Position numbers and translations under genes: made by a program. From Silene conica (Eukaryota > Streptophyta > Magnoliopsida > Caryophyllales > Caryophyllaceae), in NCBI GenBank assembly GCA_029255685.2, contig CM055312.2, positions 81,350,369 to 81,414,368 of the forward strand: a stretch of 64,000 nucleotides of DNA. Direction: 5' to 3'. Of this stretch, positions 22,701-35,127 are shown piece after piece. Every line of letters begins with the position of its first letter. Position 1 is the stretch's first letter. A model generated the notes under the pieces. The model was not told where the DNA came from, made no database searches, and worked only from the letters and a program-made list of their open reading frames with translations.

Positions 22701-22705
22701 ATATA

Positions 22706-23465
22706 AGTTCACAAATTCTCATTTGTGGCGGAACTACCCGTCGCAAGCTTGTGACGGGCCAATTACGTACCATATTGTGTGAAAATGGAACTGGGTCAAC
22801 CTTAATGTGGAGTTGATTGTTGCGTCTAATCTCTGCCACATTGTGCTTTCTTTTTCTCTTTCCTCTTTTTTATCTCTTTCTTTCATTTTCTCTAGTGTCT
22901 TCTTCTCTTGTTATACTTTTTTTCTCTCCTTCCTCTTTTATCTCTCTTTCTCTCTTATTTTCTCTAGTTCATTATATTTTCTCTACTTTTAAATTTCCAA
23001 ATCCAATAATCATTATAATTCTTTCTTTACTTCATATCTACTTCATACGAATTACACAGAAATCTTTATATTAACAATAAAATTGGTGACTTATTAAAAA
23101 CACAAGAGCAAAATATGCATCATTATTCAAATCTCATTTTACAAAAGAAATTGAAAAAATCAAGAACAAAAATTCAATTTCTAATCAAACCCCATTTATA
23201 CCACATTATATTGTAGAAAAAACAATAGCAAAAAACACCCTAAGTATATCGCAAAGCGACATCATGAGGAAGTGAAAGAGGGTAGGTACACAGATTGATG
23301 GTTGAGGTCTTTAGGTTTGGGGAAGTGGGAAGATTTAATTGATTTTTTTATTCCCAACATGTCAACTCACTTCATGACATCATCCCACTTGCAAGATCCA
23401 CATTCACAATATGGTACGTATTTGACCCGTCGCAAGCTTGCGACGAGTACGTCCGTCTTAAGAAA
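22706..23465 (+). mobile_element. MITE-like repeat, copy 2 (possibly composite)
   Basis: It begins CACAAATTCTCATTTGTGGC with CCCGTCGCAAGCTTGTGACG, like copy 1 at 559. A second CCCGTCGCAAGCTTGCGACG lies at 23428-23447 before GTCCGTCTTAAG. The interior holds a CT-rich tract (22845-22990). Whether this is one element or two is unclear. Confidence 0.4.
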
Positions 23466-23629
23466 AAAACGGACTGATATAAGTTTTAGAGATATCATTA
23501 CTTGGTTGAATAATTATTACCACCACTTTCCACCTTTATTACTCTTTCGTCTCTTTTTCCTCACAAAACGTGTCTTTATTTCTTATTTTTTTACTTTCTA
23601 TTTGTTTTCTCCTTCTAAAATTCTCAAAT

Positions 23630-25543
23630 ATGGAAGAAATAGAAGTTGCTAAAATTACCAAATCAGTTGCTCAGCTTCTTCCCAAGGTAGTCTTGGGTCA
23701 CATACTCCCAAGGCTCCCTAATAAATCTATTGTGAGGTTTCAAGTAGTTTGTAAGGATTGGTACAATACCATCACCAGTTTTGATTTTGTGAAAACCCGA
23801 CTTAACTGTAAGTCAACCTTACCACAACTTTTGTTGTTGGGTAAGGAAGAGGAATTCAGGCATCGGATGTTATTATTATCTTTGTCCTATGATAAAAATA
23901 GTAATAACTTGGCTAATTTGGCTAAATTGGTATTTCCCAATACCGAGGTAGATATGAGTTTGTGGATTCTTGCAATGGTTTAGTTTGTTTGAGTTTGTAT
24001 TACGCTAACTTATTTTTTATTTGGAATTCTGCAACTCGGCAGTATATGGAGATTCGATACGGTTTAAATCGTGGAATGGAATATAATAGCTCGGCTTTTG
24101 GTTTTAGTGTTTTAAACCATGATTTTAAAATCTTTGTTGTTTTTTTCTAAAATAGCTCCTCCATACCTGGCGTACAAGTCTAATATGTTTTATGTGTTTT
24201 CTTTTCAATCCGGAGTTTGGAAAGAATTGAGTGAATTAAGAAGCACTAACTTTTCAACAAAATATACAAAATGTGGGGTTTGTATCAAGGGCGGAGGCAG
24301 GAATTTGGGTTCGGGAGGGCATAAATCATTTCAACCATAATTTCAATATTGTTTTACGTTTATATACATATGGTCCAAATAATATTTCGTATGATAATAA
24401 AAATCTGTTTTATGCACAAAATCATGAGTAGAAATCTTTTTTTGTTGAATTTTATTTTACTTCAACTAAAAATAAGTAAATTAATGTTCAAATCTATTTG
24501 GATAAAATTTTTACTTCCAAAAATATTCAATTTTGATATAAAAGTTTAAATATCATAATGTATGTAAACCAGTATATCTAATATTAAATTGTAATTCTTA
24601 TCATAATTTTCATAACAATATTAACCAGTCACTCAATCTTTCTTGAATTATATATAATTTACAAATAAAATATTAGAAATTTTTATTTTAACAAAGTTCT
24701 TTTAGGTTGAATTAATTACATAACAAAAAAATTTAAAACAATAATAATAACAATAATCGTGGCAAAACAGTAATAAACGTAACAATATTCGTGGCAAAAT
24801 ACTAATAGTCCGTTACAAATGTTTAGTAAATTGTGGAAAATAAATTTTGACTATATATTATGATAATGTAGGTATTGATTAACATAAACTTTTTTCTTAC
24901 GAATCGTTTTTGTCATTAAGAGTTAACAGTGCTTTTCATTTACCACTACATCAGTATCATTACATTGTAAAAGAAGGATACTAACTTATACATATAAGTG
25001 ATGGCACTTACCCGCCCTTTCCCTCCCCCAGATCCGCCACATGTTTGTATAAAAGGAAAATGTTACTGGCCTTGGAACAATTATGGAACTAGACTTGTCT
25101 CGGGTTTATTTTGTTTTGACATCGATACTGGAAAAAATGAAAAAGATTTCAATATCAACCCATTTTTCAGAATACGTTTATGATTACCTAACCCACATTT
25201 TCGATAATCACTTGTCATTTTCATATTTTAAGGAAGGGAGGTTAATCACGTTTGGAGGATCTCTAATGTAGGAGGGTTGGATAATTGGGAAAATATTTTT
25301 AAGTTTGAGAATCCAAATTTCAGCGTATTCGGGTTTGCAGGTATCGGGAGCTGTTTCGCTCATTTTCTTGGTAAACTCAAAGTAATTGATCTTTCTGGGG
25401 ATGACATCCATGACGGTGGTGGTGGTGACAATGCGTACGACTCCGTTCAAGATACTGATTATTGGGAGGATTGTGGATATCTGCAAAGCTCAACCTCTTT
25501 CATTGAAACATTTCGAGTTTTCAATATTGAAGATTCCGAGTAG
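23630..25543 (+). pseudogene. F-box protein gene, broken by frameshifts and a hAT insertion
   Basis: The ATG at 23630 starts MEEIEVAK, followed by an F-box at about residues 14-55 (LLPKVVLGHILPRLPNKSIV, VCKDWYNTITS). Such proteins recruit targets to SCF ubiquitin ligases through SKP1. The F-box-associated part continues in other frames: DSCNGLVCLS and FFIWNSATRQYMEI after a shift near 23950, YVFSFQSGVWKELSEL after a shift near 24148, then YTKCGVCIKG. At 24286 a hAT element intervenes. Coding resumes after 25050 with KCYWPWNNYGTRLVSGLFCF, more damage near 25180, then a C-terminal piece to a stop at 25543 (FRVFNIEDSE). The parent would have been an intronless gene of about 380 codons. Several independent lesions make it a pseudogene. 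Confidence 0.85.
24278..25050. mobile_element. non-autonomous hAT element, TSD GTTTGTAT
   Basis: The element spans 24286-25042 (757 bp) with ends CAAGGGCGGAGG and AGATCCGCCACAT, an imperfect inverted repeat around GGGCGGA. The perfect 8-bp duplication GTTTGTAT at 24278-24285 and 25043-25050 is diagnostic of hAT. The interior is AT-rich and non-coding. It interrupts the F-box reading frame within a VCIKG codon stretch. Confidence 0.85.
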
Positions 25544-25661
25544 TAGGGCTAGGGCTAGTATGTTAAATCAAGGGTTAAAGAGAGAAGCATTGAGTTATAG
25601 AAAATGAAGTTTTTAATTACTGAGATGTTAAATGTGTGATCAATGGCAAAATAGTGAAGTA

Positions 25662-25690
25662 CTAGTGTAACACCCGTGAAAATCACGGGG
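25662..25690 (-). mobile_element. Helitron 3' terminus H1
   Basis: On the minus strand: a stem-loop (arms CCCGTGATTTTCACGGG), a short spacer, then CTAG followed by host T. Hairpin plus CTRR inside an A-T target is the Helitron 3' signature. The element body would extend to the right. Its 5' end is not located. Confidence 0.65.
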
Positions 25691-25740
25691 TTGTATACAC
25701 TTATTTTTAAAGACGACGAAGGTATATTCATTTCAATATA

Positions 25741-26182
25741 TTGGCAAAGATTATACACTGCATATTTAATTATTATTATGGAAAATTAGTTTATATCAAG
25801 CAGTCAACCGAGTTGCTAATATTTGGAAATATGTGTGTTTTTATTTCTTGAGCCGTGTAATCATTATTAGCCAAAGATTATACACTTAATATTAGCAACT
25901 AAATTTTTATGGAAAATTAGTGAGACAAAATTAGTTTATGGAATATTAATATGTATATTAATATTTATTAATATTTATATTTATGGAATATTAATATGTA
26001 TATTAATATTGGCAAAGATTATACACTGCATATTTATTATTATTTATTATGGAAAATTAGTTTACATCAATCAGTCAACCGAGTTGCTAATATTTGGAAA
26101 GATGTATGTTTTTATTTCTTGAGCCGTGTAATCATTATTAGCCAAAGATTATACACTGAATATTAGCAACTAAATTTTATTC
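25741..26182 (+). repeat. direct repeat of about 170 bp, period 268
   Basis: 25741-25908 and 26009-26180 are near-identical. They share TTGGCAAAGATTATACACTG, GTCAACCGAGTTGCTAATAT and TTCTTGAGCCGTGTAATC. Between them, AATATTAATATGTATATTAA is also duplicated. It lies inside the putative Helitron H1 body. Confidence 0.75.
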
Positions 26183-26189
26183 TTTTATA

Positions 26190-28200
26190 AGATGTATTTC
26201 AATTAAAGATAAAAAACCTTTTGAATGAGTGAGTATGGGTAACACGTTGTTGTACGGTACATTAGAGATATATTATAATTCTTATCATATATAAAATCTT
26301 CTCATTCATATAGTCGTAAATCGTAGTAGTAATTTTTATCTAAATAGAGACAAATAATTTAAAAATTAGCAGTTTATAATATGTTGAGATTCTTTTTTAT
26401 TCGATGGTAAAGTAGTACCTAGTATTTATTTATTATATTAAATTAGTATTAATTATTTAATTTATTTATGTAGAATGCAATGAAGTATTTGATTTACCAA
26501 GATATGTTACCAATGATTCTAATCAAATTTCAGTTGTCGGAATCTTGTACTCATACAAAATAACGAAAATTTACTAATGAATTTTTTTAAAAAAACTTTA
26601 GTATTTGTTTTGTATGTTTGTTACTGAATAACAATCTAAATAGCATGCATAACACAATTTTGCCACATTTGGAATTTGATTCCTTTTGTCTTTTCAGTAG
26701 TAAAATGATCTACATTATTATACTGTTCGAACGTCTTTTTTTAAAATTTGGGCTCTCAATTGCTCCGAAATTATAGCAGCCACACAAATTCGTCAATAAA
26801 GCTTATTGTACCCAAGATCGTGGTCTATGTTTTATGCATCGACTTCTATAAATCATCTTGGGATTATTTTTTGACGAGTTTTTACTGTTGACGCTCAAAG
26901 TAAAATACGGCGTATATTAATTTAGTAATTTTCGTCAATATATCAAATTTTGAAGAAGTAAAAGTGTAAACAATGGCAGTCACGTATACTCTTTGTCAAG
27001 ATAAAACAACCTATCAAAGAACAATGCAAAAATTCATACAAATTATATTTAATCTAATTCAAATTTATTAACAACAAATATCAAACAACTTAATCCTTTA
27101 AATTAGTTTGATGCATATCTATCTCTTTTCATTACATATTCTACTCAGTGCATCAAGTGTTCGATTTCGAGCCATGCATGCATTATTGTTGTGGGCTTTC
27201 TGTGGAAATAATACGAATATAATTAGCAAATTCATAAAGTCATGTTCTACAATCGTGTTCTTGGATGAATAAAATAAAAATAGGATAAAAGTATTTGAAA
27301 AGCATTAAAAAATGTATTTTACGTCTCAGATATGGGGTAATTAAATTACTAAATGATAGTAATTTTATAGGCTTACAAATATTTTAAATTTATCTCTCAT
27401 TAATCAAATACACTTCTTAAGTAATTAGGCAGAAAAGATACTTGTAGTAAAAGATTCTTAGTAACTCTGATACTGCCAATATCAGCATTATGTTATTAAA
27501 AAGATACTTGTAGTAATATTAATCTTATTGCAACTTCAATTCGAGAAATAAGAATATACATCGGAGGTACTACCTCACACTTTTCTTAGTTTTTGAGCAT
27601 ATGTATATTTTTTTGAGTATAAGAATTTTTTTGTTTTGAGCTTATGAATATTTTTTTGAGCTTATTACCTTAAACTTTATTTGTTTTTGGGTATATGAGT
27701 TTTTTTGAGTTTATTATGTCAAACTTTATCTGTTTTTGAGCATATCTGTATTTTTTCTGAGCTTATAAAAATTTATAAGTTAGATTTTAATTTTTTTTCG
27801 TTAAAACTAAAATATAACTAAATTTATATGTAATGTTTTTTGAGTTTTATTGTATGTTTTGAGCTTAATGTTTTAATAACTTAAAACAAAAACTTTATAC
27901 CAATACTCATAATTTTTAAAACAAAACGCAAAAACAATACATCAGATGTTTGATCCTCCTACTGCTTCAATTCTTGATCCTTAAATGCATATTTTTCATT
28001 GTTCCTGAAGAAACATAAAAAGTGTAAAATTAAACCCCATAATATATAAATATAAAAATATATTAGTTGTGACAAATTAACATGAGAAAAAAAGGGTAAT
28101 ATTTCTCATCATATATTTATCTAATGCAGAAGCCAAGCTGCTGACGTGGCATCACATAAAACAAGCTCCGTCTTACGTGGCGCGATTTAAAGCCTACTAA
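26190..28200. other. AT-rich non-coding DNA
   Basis: No gene. 27580-27780 has four loose repeats of TTTTTGAGC(A/T)TAT spaced 40-60 bp apart. Confidence 0.5.
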
Positions 28201-28280
28201 CATATTACTAAATTGTTGTCCAATAAAATTTTTAAAATCCGTCAAACATGGTCAATATCCGTGAATCATGCACAAAATAA

Positions 28281-28720
28281 ATTTCCTAAACTGAAAAGAA
28301 TAATAATAATAATAATAACCTAAAGATTTGATTGAAATTAATTTCCTAAACAAAATTTTTAAATCTGTGAATCATGTTCAATAAATTTCCTAAACTGAAA
28401 AGAATAATAATAATAACCTAAAGATTTGATTGAAATTAATTTCCAAAACAAAATTTTAAAATCCGTGAATCATGGTCAATAAACTAAACTGAAAAGAATA
28501 ATAATAATTTTGTGAATCATGGTAAATTCCGTGAATTACGTTAATTTTGTTTAAATTTCCTAAATTGAAAAGAATCATAATCATAATAATAACTGAAAGA
28601 TATGATGCACAATTAATTTCCTAAACAAAATTTCAAGATTCCGTGAATCCATGAATTATGCACAATTAATTGACCTAATCTGAAAAGAATAATAACTGAA
28701 TGATTTTAAATATGGATAGA
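28281..28720 (+). repeat. about five tandem units of 75-115 bp
   Basis: ATTTCCTAAACTGAAAAGAA with (TAA)n recurs at about 28281, 28385, 28481, 28554 and 28670. GATTTGATTGAAATTAATTT and AATCCGTGAATCATG lie between copies. A hairpin ACCTGTGAAATTCACGGGT at 28904-28922 resembles a Helitron 3' hairpin without CTAG. Confidence 0.6.
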
Positions 28721-29710
28721 TTATGGTTTGAAATTAATTTACTAAACTAAATCCTAATGTGAAACAATAACTAAATTTACTCATACAACTATACAATTAA
28801 TTAATAATTAATAATTAATTTTCTAATTATACAATTGATTTCCTAAAGATATTGAATAATAACTCCCGTGCAAAATTTCCAAAACTGAAACCGTGCAGAT
28901 CTTTCAAACCTGTGAAATTCACGGGTCTGTTTTTTAAATTTTAGATGAATATAGTTAATAATATTGGAGATAAACAAATTAATTATTTACGGTGGTCTGT
29001 TTTTAACTTTAGATGAATACCGTAATTAATAATATCAAAAAAAGCTGATTAATTATATACGTATAAATAAATTTCGAATTATTTATGATACATGTCGGTA
29101 TGACGGCATACATGAGCTATCATATAGTTGTTCATTAAGATGATCGAGACTTACAGTAGAATTAGTATACTTCTAATTACCCATTACAACATTTTTAAAA
29201 TATGTAACCCATATATAATATAAAGTTGTATATTACATATCGTATAATAAAAGCAAAACGTAAATAATATGATGAGACGTGAGTAGTAAATGTATAGTTG
29301 GGTTAAAAAACGTATTTTTGATTATATTTACTAAAGATGTTCATATAGTAAATAACAGTTATTGCGTGCGACGTCTTACACGAAAACATTCCAAATTTAT
29401 TAAATGATCACTCATTTACTATATTAAATAAATACTCCGTAGTTGTTAAAATGTTTCGCATTCACGTGAATAGTCGTCTTACAATAAATCGAAAATATAG
29501 TCTAATATATTACGACGCTCACATTAGTGTATATACTGAGGAAGAGTAATTATTCCGACCCATATTTAATATAGATTAAACCATAAAAAAATAAATTATA
29601 TCCTGCAAAGCTCCAGACCACGATTCCCATTTCCTGAAAACCAATTTACAATCAAATATTTGTTGTTGCATTAGCCACTTAATTTAGGTTGTAACCAAAT
29701 ATAGTTAAAG

Positions 29711-29994
29711 TACTCCCTCCTATTCAACATAACCTTCCCTATTTCCTTTTTCGTCTATTCACAATATCTTCCCTATTTCCTTATTTAGTAAAGTTTTTAT
29801 ACATATTTTAATCATTTCACCCCACCACAAACTTTATACTTATTTTAATCACCTTACTCACAACAATTACCCCACAATACATACTCTCTCTCCAATTACC
29901 CAACCCCACACCAATACTTTCCCATATAATAATCCCCTCCTTATTCTCCGTGCTTTCCCCAAATAGGGAAGGTTATGTTGAATAGGAGGGAGTA
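29711..29994. mobile_element. Stowaway MITE with perfect 32-bp TIRs, TSD TA
   Basis: The element spans 29713-29992 (280 bp). The 32-bp arms 29713-29744 and 29961-29992 are exact reverse complements, opening CTCCCTCCTATTCAACATAA. TA flanks both sides. This is a classic Tc1/mariner-class MITE. The perfect arms suggest a recent insertion. Confidence 0.9.
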
Positions 29995-30695
29995 TGTAAT
30001 ATTGCAAAATTTTGACTATTATTTGACTTTTTTCCTAAACTAAAGGAATTTCTGTAGTAAGGAATATTATGGAATATTGCAATCTTGACTATTAGTTGCA
30101 ATCGTGTGAGATTGTATAATTAGGGGCTTTGAAAGGGGGCGGGGAAGGCGAGTGACGAGATGAACATAGAATAGTAATTGAATTTGAGTTTATGTGATAA
30201 AAATGAAAATCTTAGATAAACAACAAATGATGATGATGATGATGGTTTCTAGTTGGTTGGCAATGATGCGCCGACAATGAATATTTAGATGATTAATATT
30301 GTTTTTTCATTTTTTTTGTCTTTTAACTTATAAATATAGAGGTCGGATTAATTTAATCCGACTCGGTTTATATATTAATGTATGCTTCTTAATTTATGCG
30401 AGCGCATTTTAGTTTTAATCTAACACGATTTTTCACATAACGCTATGTAATTTTTAAACTAAAAGTATTTATATTTATTTAATATTATTAACAATATTAA
30501 TTTCATATTATTAAAGTACTAAAATAATCAATTTCTTTATCTTTATATTAATTTCATATTTTAAAATTCTAAAATAATTAATTTCTTTATCTTTTAATTA
30601 TTAACAATATTAACTTCATATTATTAAAGTTCTAAAATAATTGATTTCTTTCTCTTTATATTATTAACAATATTAATTTAAATTACTAAAAACAG

Positions 30696-30724
30696 ACCCG
30701 TGAAGTTCACGGGTTACAACCTAG
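30696..30724 (+). mobile_element. Helitron 3' terminus H2
   Basis: Hairpin ACCCGTGAAGTTCACGGGT at 30696-30714, then CTAG at 30721-30724 followed by T. Plus orientation, so its body lies to the left. Confidence 0.65.
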
Positions 30725-31240
30725 TTCTTAATTAATTTAAGAGAATGGGAGACATCGGTCAAAAGCTCCATGCAAGACATTGATTAGATTTGCAGGTTCA
30801 TATATAAATTATTAATCTTTTATTCTAAATTGTAAACGGGAAAACTAACTTCTGTTTGAAAGATGTTGAATTTTTCAGTGGTTAACGCATAATAGTGAAG
30901 TCCTTGTATCCAGTGGTTGGACACAATAAGTTTAATCTTCTTGCTAACTAAATTTGGAGGTTCGAAGTTTATAACAATGTAGCAATTTAGATTTGGATTT
31001 TATTTTCCTATTACTCCTATTATCGAGATTTCGATCAAAATTTGTACTTTTTAATATCACTTGAAAATTTTATTTTATATTCGAATTTCATAATCCGAGT
31101 AATATGTATAAGTGAGTTTTCTGATATCGGTTGAAAAGGTTTCATATAAATTGAACTTTCAAATATCCCTCACAAGTTGTATCTTTTAAAACACTCATAA
31201 ATATGTAGAGTTTCAATTGTATTTTTCAAAAAAAATATGT
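30725..31240. other. AT-rich non-coding DNA
   Basis: No gene or repeat boundary seen. Confidence 0.5.
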
Positions 31241-32087
31241 TTAGAGCATTATCAATGGACAAACCTAGAATTGGTTTGTTCTTTGTCACATATACGCCAC
31301 GTCACTTAAAACTAAACTCAACATTTTAAGAACTACTCACAACAATGACAAATGTTCTTCCCTTGTTCTTAAATGGAACCCACAATCCATTATCTATTAA
31401 CCAACCATAAAAAAAGACATTATAAAAATATTTTGTAATTAATTATTTAATAACTTTTATAACTTTAATTTTTAAAACATAAAAACTAAAAACATGACAT
31501 AAATAATTATATTCTTACATATGACAAACTTTTTATTTTAAACAATAAGATGAAACAAACTTAAGCATAATTAAATACGATAAAATTAGATATCGACATT
31601 TTCTCCGAAACATTGCCAAATACGTTCAACCAAGTCCGCTTTTAGATTGTTGTGAATATCTCGATCACGAATCTCTACACGCCTATGTTGTGCATTTTTT
31701 TTTATGAAACTAAGGTTGATATTTATAGATAAATAATATAACATATTAAAAAAAATTAATAAATGTAAAATGCTAAATTTAAAAAGAAAAAAAAACAAAT
31801 TTAGAAGAGTTGAGTTGAGTTGAGTTCGAAAATGTTGAGTTGAGTTGGAAAAAAAAAACAAATTCATATGGTTCTTGGATGGATCCCAAATACCATGCTG
31901 GTCCCACATATTTGTTTTTCTGTTTTCAATACTTGGGATTTTTATTTCCTTGCTTTCTCTCTCCTTCCATATAAGAACGAGTTCGTCAGTAGAAACAGTT
32001 AAGTACGAACCATAAAAAAAACTGCATTCCACAATTTGTCCTTAGCTAAGAACCCTATCTAAGAACGAGCCATTGTTAATGCTCTTA
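31241..32087. mobile_element. Tourist-like MITE, TSD TTA
   Basis: The element spans 31244-32084 (841 bp). Its ends GAGCATTATCAATGG and CCATTGTTAATGCTC are inverted repeats with one mismatch. TTA flanks both sides (31241-31243, 32085-32087), as in PIF/Harbinger elements. The interior has a short GAGTTGAGTTGAGTTG repeat near 31810. No transposase is seen. Confidence 0.8.
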
Positions 32088-32991
32088 TAATGCTAAGATA
32101 TAGTTCATACCTTTTAATTTGTATTATATTTTACTCTATCCATTTCTGGTTGAAATCTGCACAATAATCTGGAAACAATAAAGAGAACTTGCTTAATATG
32201 ATTCATACAGTAAACAATTTGTGCGTTCATGAATAAGAAAATACATAAAAGCATTGAAAAAATAGACATAAATGCTAAATTTGATCATATAATTGACGAA
32301 ATAGAGATACATGCATTACAATCTGGTTAACTAAATAGTTCTCAGTAGAAACAACTACGTATAATGTGGAAGACAAACAAATCTACATGAAAAAAAACGT
32401 TAACATCAAAAAATCAAAAAATTATGGGTGGGAGTAGAAAAAGGAAATTATATTTATACTTGAAAGAGGTAGCAATTACAGTGGCATATAAAAAACGTGT
32501 ACAATGAGATTAATTAAATAATTTTACTATTATTAAACTTCTAATTAACATTCATTATTTCTCACAAACTCTATCGTTTGGTTTTATTTGAATTTGTTTA
32601 AATTGTTTTATCTATCGTTGGGAAATTATTATTGTATAAATTATCTATTAATTGACGTAGTTAAAAAAGTTTGGAGGCGAAAGCGTTTCAAAAAAACTGA
32701 TTAGCTTACGTAAGATAATATAGAGTAGAATTTTAATAGCATTGCCCTCGTTTTAGGATTGGGTTATGGCCATGATGTAATAAAATATTATCTTCCCCAA
32801 TATATAATTTTTTTATGAGGGAATCCGCAGCCGCTATCTTCGGTACACACTGCGTAATATATAATAAAGTTTGCACCTTAATTATTATCTCAAAAAATAT
32901 ATACACTAATAATATTAGAAGTAGTTTATTAGATTTGATTATTAGCTACACACCATCAATATTGTATTGGCATATTACTATAATGAGATAA

Positions 32992-33022
32992 CTAGTGTAA
33001 CACCCGTGAAAAATCACGGGGT
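32992..33022 (-). mobile_element. Helitron 3' terminus H3
   Basis: The minus strand reads hairpin CCCGTGATTTTTCACGGG, spacer, CTAG, T. It is nearly identical to H1 at 25662, so the two are the same family. Confidence 0.65.
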
Positions 33023-33306
33023 TGTGTATTTTTTTTTAAAAGAAGACGACAAATTATAGTTATTATATAATCAAAATTGTTCATAAGTACACCTTGAAGT
33101 TTTCGTTTTATTGCGATCGTTTAATATTTTGTAAGTGTCTTAAAGTTGTTAAACTTATTGAAAAAATAATGGTGAATTAATGTCAGTGTTGATATTTCAA
33201 ATTCTATAAAATGGCGGGGATTAAAATACGTTCTTACAACCAACACAGTTCTGACATAATAAAGGTCTTTCATTCATAATGAAGGTCGTCTTCAACATTT
33301 TAATTT

Positions 33307-33336
33307 TTAGTATAACACCCGTGAAAAATTACGGGC
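33307..33336 (-). mobile_element. Helitron 3' terminus H4 (variant)
   Basis: Same family as H1 and H3, with hairpin CCCGTAATTTTTCACGGG and the end CTAA, still a CTRR. Its body runs right, possibly to about 34016. Confidence 0.5.
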
Positions 33337-34821
33337 CTGTGTACTTTTATTTTAAAAGAAGACGACGAATTATATATATAACCAGAAATTTTATTTATTG
33401 AAGTTTATACTTAAAATAAAAACGAAAAAAATTAATATATATACATAAGGACATTTGAAAAAATTGTTGATAATATATAATAAGATAACATATGATAATG
33501 TTAATAGGACTAATAATTGTGAGGTGGTATAAAAATGGAACTATTAAGACATAGTTAAAAAAGAAAACTATAAAATTCAGATTTGAGAACTTTAAGATAT
33601 ATGTAAATTTTCTGTAAAAAAAAGATATATGTAAATTAATTAAAGAAACAAAATTAAGATAATTATATTCGATATATTGCAGAAAATGGAAACAATGTAA
33701 AAATTTAATGGAAAGTGACATGGTTACTATTGTTCACGTTATTGGCTGAAAAAAACTAAAATTCTGAGGTTGAATAAGAGAGCTTCATTAGACTAATTCT
33801 AAAACCACATTGCGCCACATCAGCAGTTTTACAATATTCTTTAATATATATAATGAATAATGATACTTTTCTCTTCCTCAATAAATTTTTTTTTTACATA
33901 TTTGGATGTTATCTCTAAGTATGTCGTCATTAAAAAATAATTTAGGAAGTTGTAAGATATTTGACTCTCTATAATGATTCGAAACAATTATTAATATAAA
34001 TAGATAGATAGATATAGATTATCACTAAAAAAAATAGTTTGGTTAGAGTCCTTAATTTATTCCGAATATACCCTCCTCATTTTTATCATTCCCACCAAAA
34101 AAACCAGAGAGAAACAAAAATCCCCAACAATCAACTCCTCCCAAAAATCAACTCATCACTTCAAGTTCTGATTTTACTGTAATTGAATTTCCGATTTCAA
34201 CAATTGTTCTAAGATTTGATTTTATAGCAACTAGAATATATAAATATATTGGTTCTTATTTTATTGTAATTGGATTTCCCGATTGCAATTCAATTTCAGA
34301 GATTGATTGAATTTGAGTTTAGTTCAAGCCCTAATTGTTAAAAAACCCTCTTTTTAGAAAAAAACATCAACTAAATTGAATAAAAGACGGAACTTAATAA
34401 AAAATTACGATGAAACGACGACTTACGTTTGATATGTGCGAATTACGACCCATAATAGTCGAACGAATAAGAGATTGATTAGGTTTAATGAGAGAGAAGT
34501 CTTTTAATTCCTTAGTTTTTAAAAAAAACTCACTAAGGGCAATTATAGAAATTTAGGGTAAAAAAGTGTTGGATAAAGCAAATTAGTGTGCGAGATTTAG
34601 CAAGTACGTAAATAAGAGAAGAGAGAAATCAGGTGAAATAATTAATGAGGCCAAATTGCACCAATTGCTAAACATACAGGGTTAATTTGCACGTAACGAA
34701 AGTTGTGGGGTTTATTATACGGGGTTAATTTGCTCGTAACGAAAGTTGTGGGGTTTATTTACACATAAGAGTAAACGTATGAGACTTATTTGTCACTTTA
34801 CCGTATTGACTATTGTGTTAA

Positions 34822-34995
34822 AATAATAGTAAGTCTTACTTGTGAGTGTTGGGACGCATATTTTGTGAGATAAAATGAGTTAGTGGAAAGAAGATCACGT
34901 GAATAATGTCGGAGAGAGAGAAAAAGTTGGTATTTTTTAGAGTAAAACGATATCCGTCACAAATCCGCCGTCGCAAATGAGAATTTGCGTTAAAA
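34822..34995 (-). mobile_element. MITE-like repeat, copy 3, in FPG promoter
   Basis: This is the reverse complement of the layout seen at 559-760, sharing CACGTGA, ACTAACTCATTTT and the end AGTAAGACTTACTAT. It ends about 130 bp upstream of the FPG start codon, inside the likely core promoter or 5' UTR. Confidence 0.65.
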
Positions 34996-35127
34996 TAAGT
35001 TACCATAGTAATATCTTCTACCATGAGCGATTCAGTTGGGTATTGCTAGACTGAGAACTCCAGTAGAAGGAAAAAAAAGGCGGGAAACAAAAAGACCTCA
35101 GCATCGGCGACGACGCCAATATCAGCA

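Larger units (their letters stand above)
32100..34800. other. AT-rich non-coding DNA with Helitron ends
   Basis: No gene. It holds the Helitron termini H3 and H4. Near 34016 AGATATAGAT on the plus strand reads ATCTATATCT on the minus strand, a possible 5' end for H3 or H4. GGGGTTTATT and GCTCGTAACGAAAGTTGTGG-type words repeat at 34680-34760. Confidence 0.45.

Noticed and set aside
28281..28720. CRISPR-like array
   Set aside because: Direct repeats with irregular spacing and AT-rich, non-unique spacers, in a plant nuclear sequence. It is an ordinary tandem repeat.
31586..32032. A 148-codon ORF inside the Tourist-like MITE
   Set aside because: Low-complexity, Phe/Asn-rich, no family features, and lying within a non-autonomous element.
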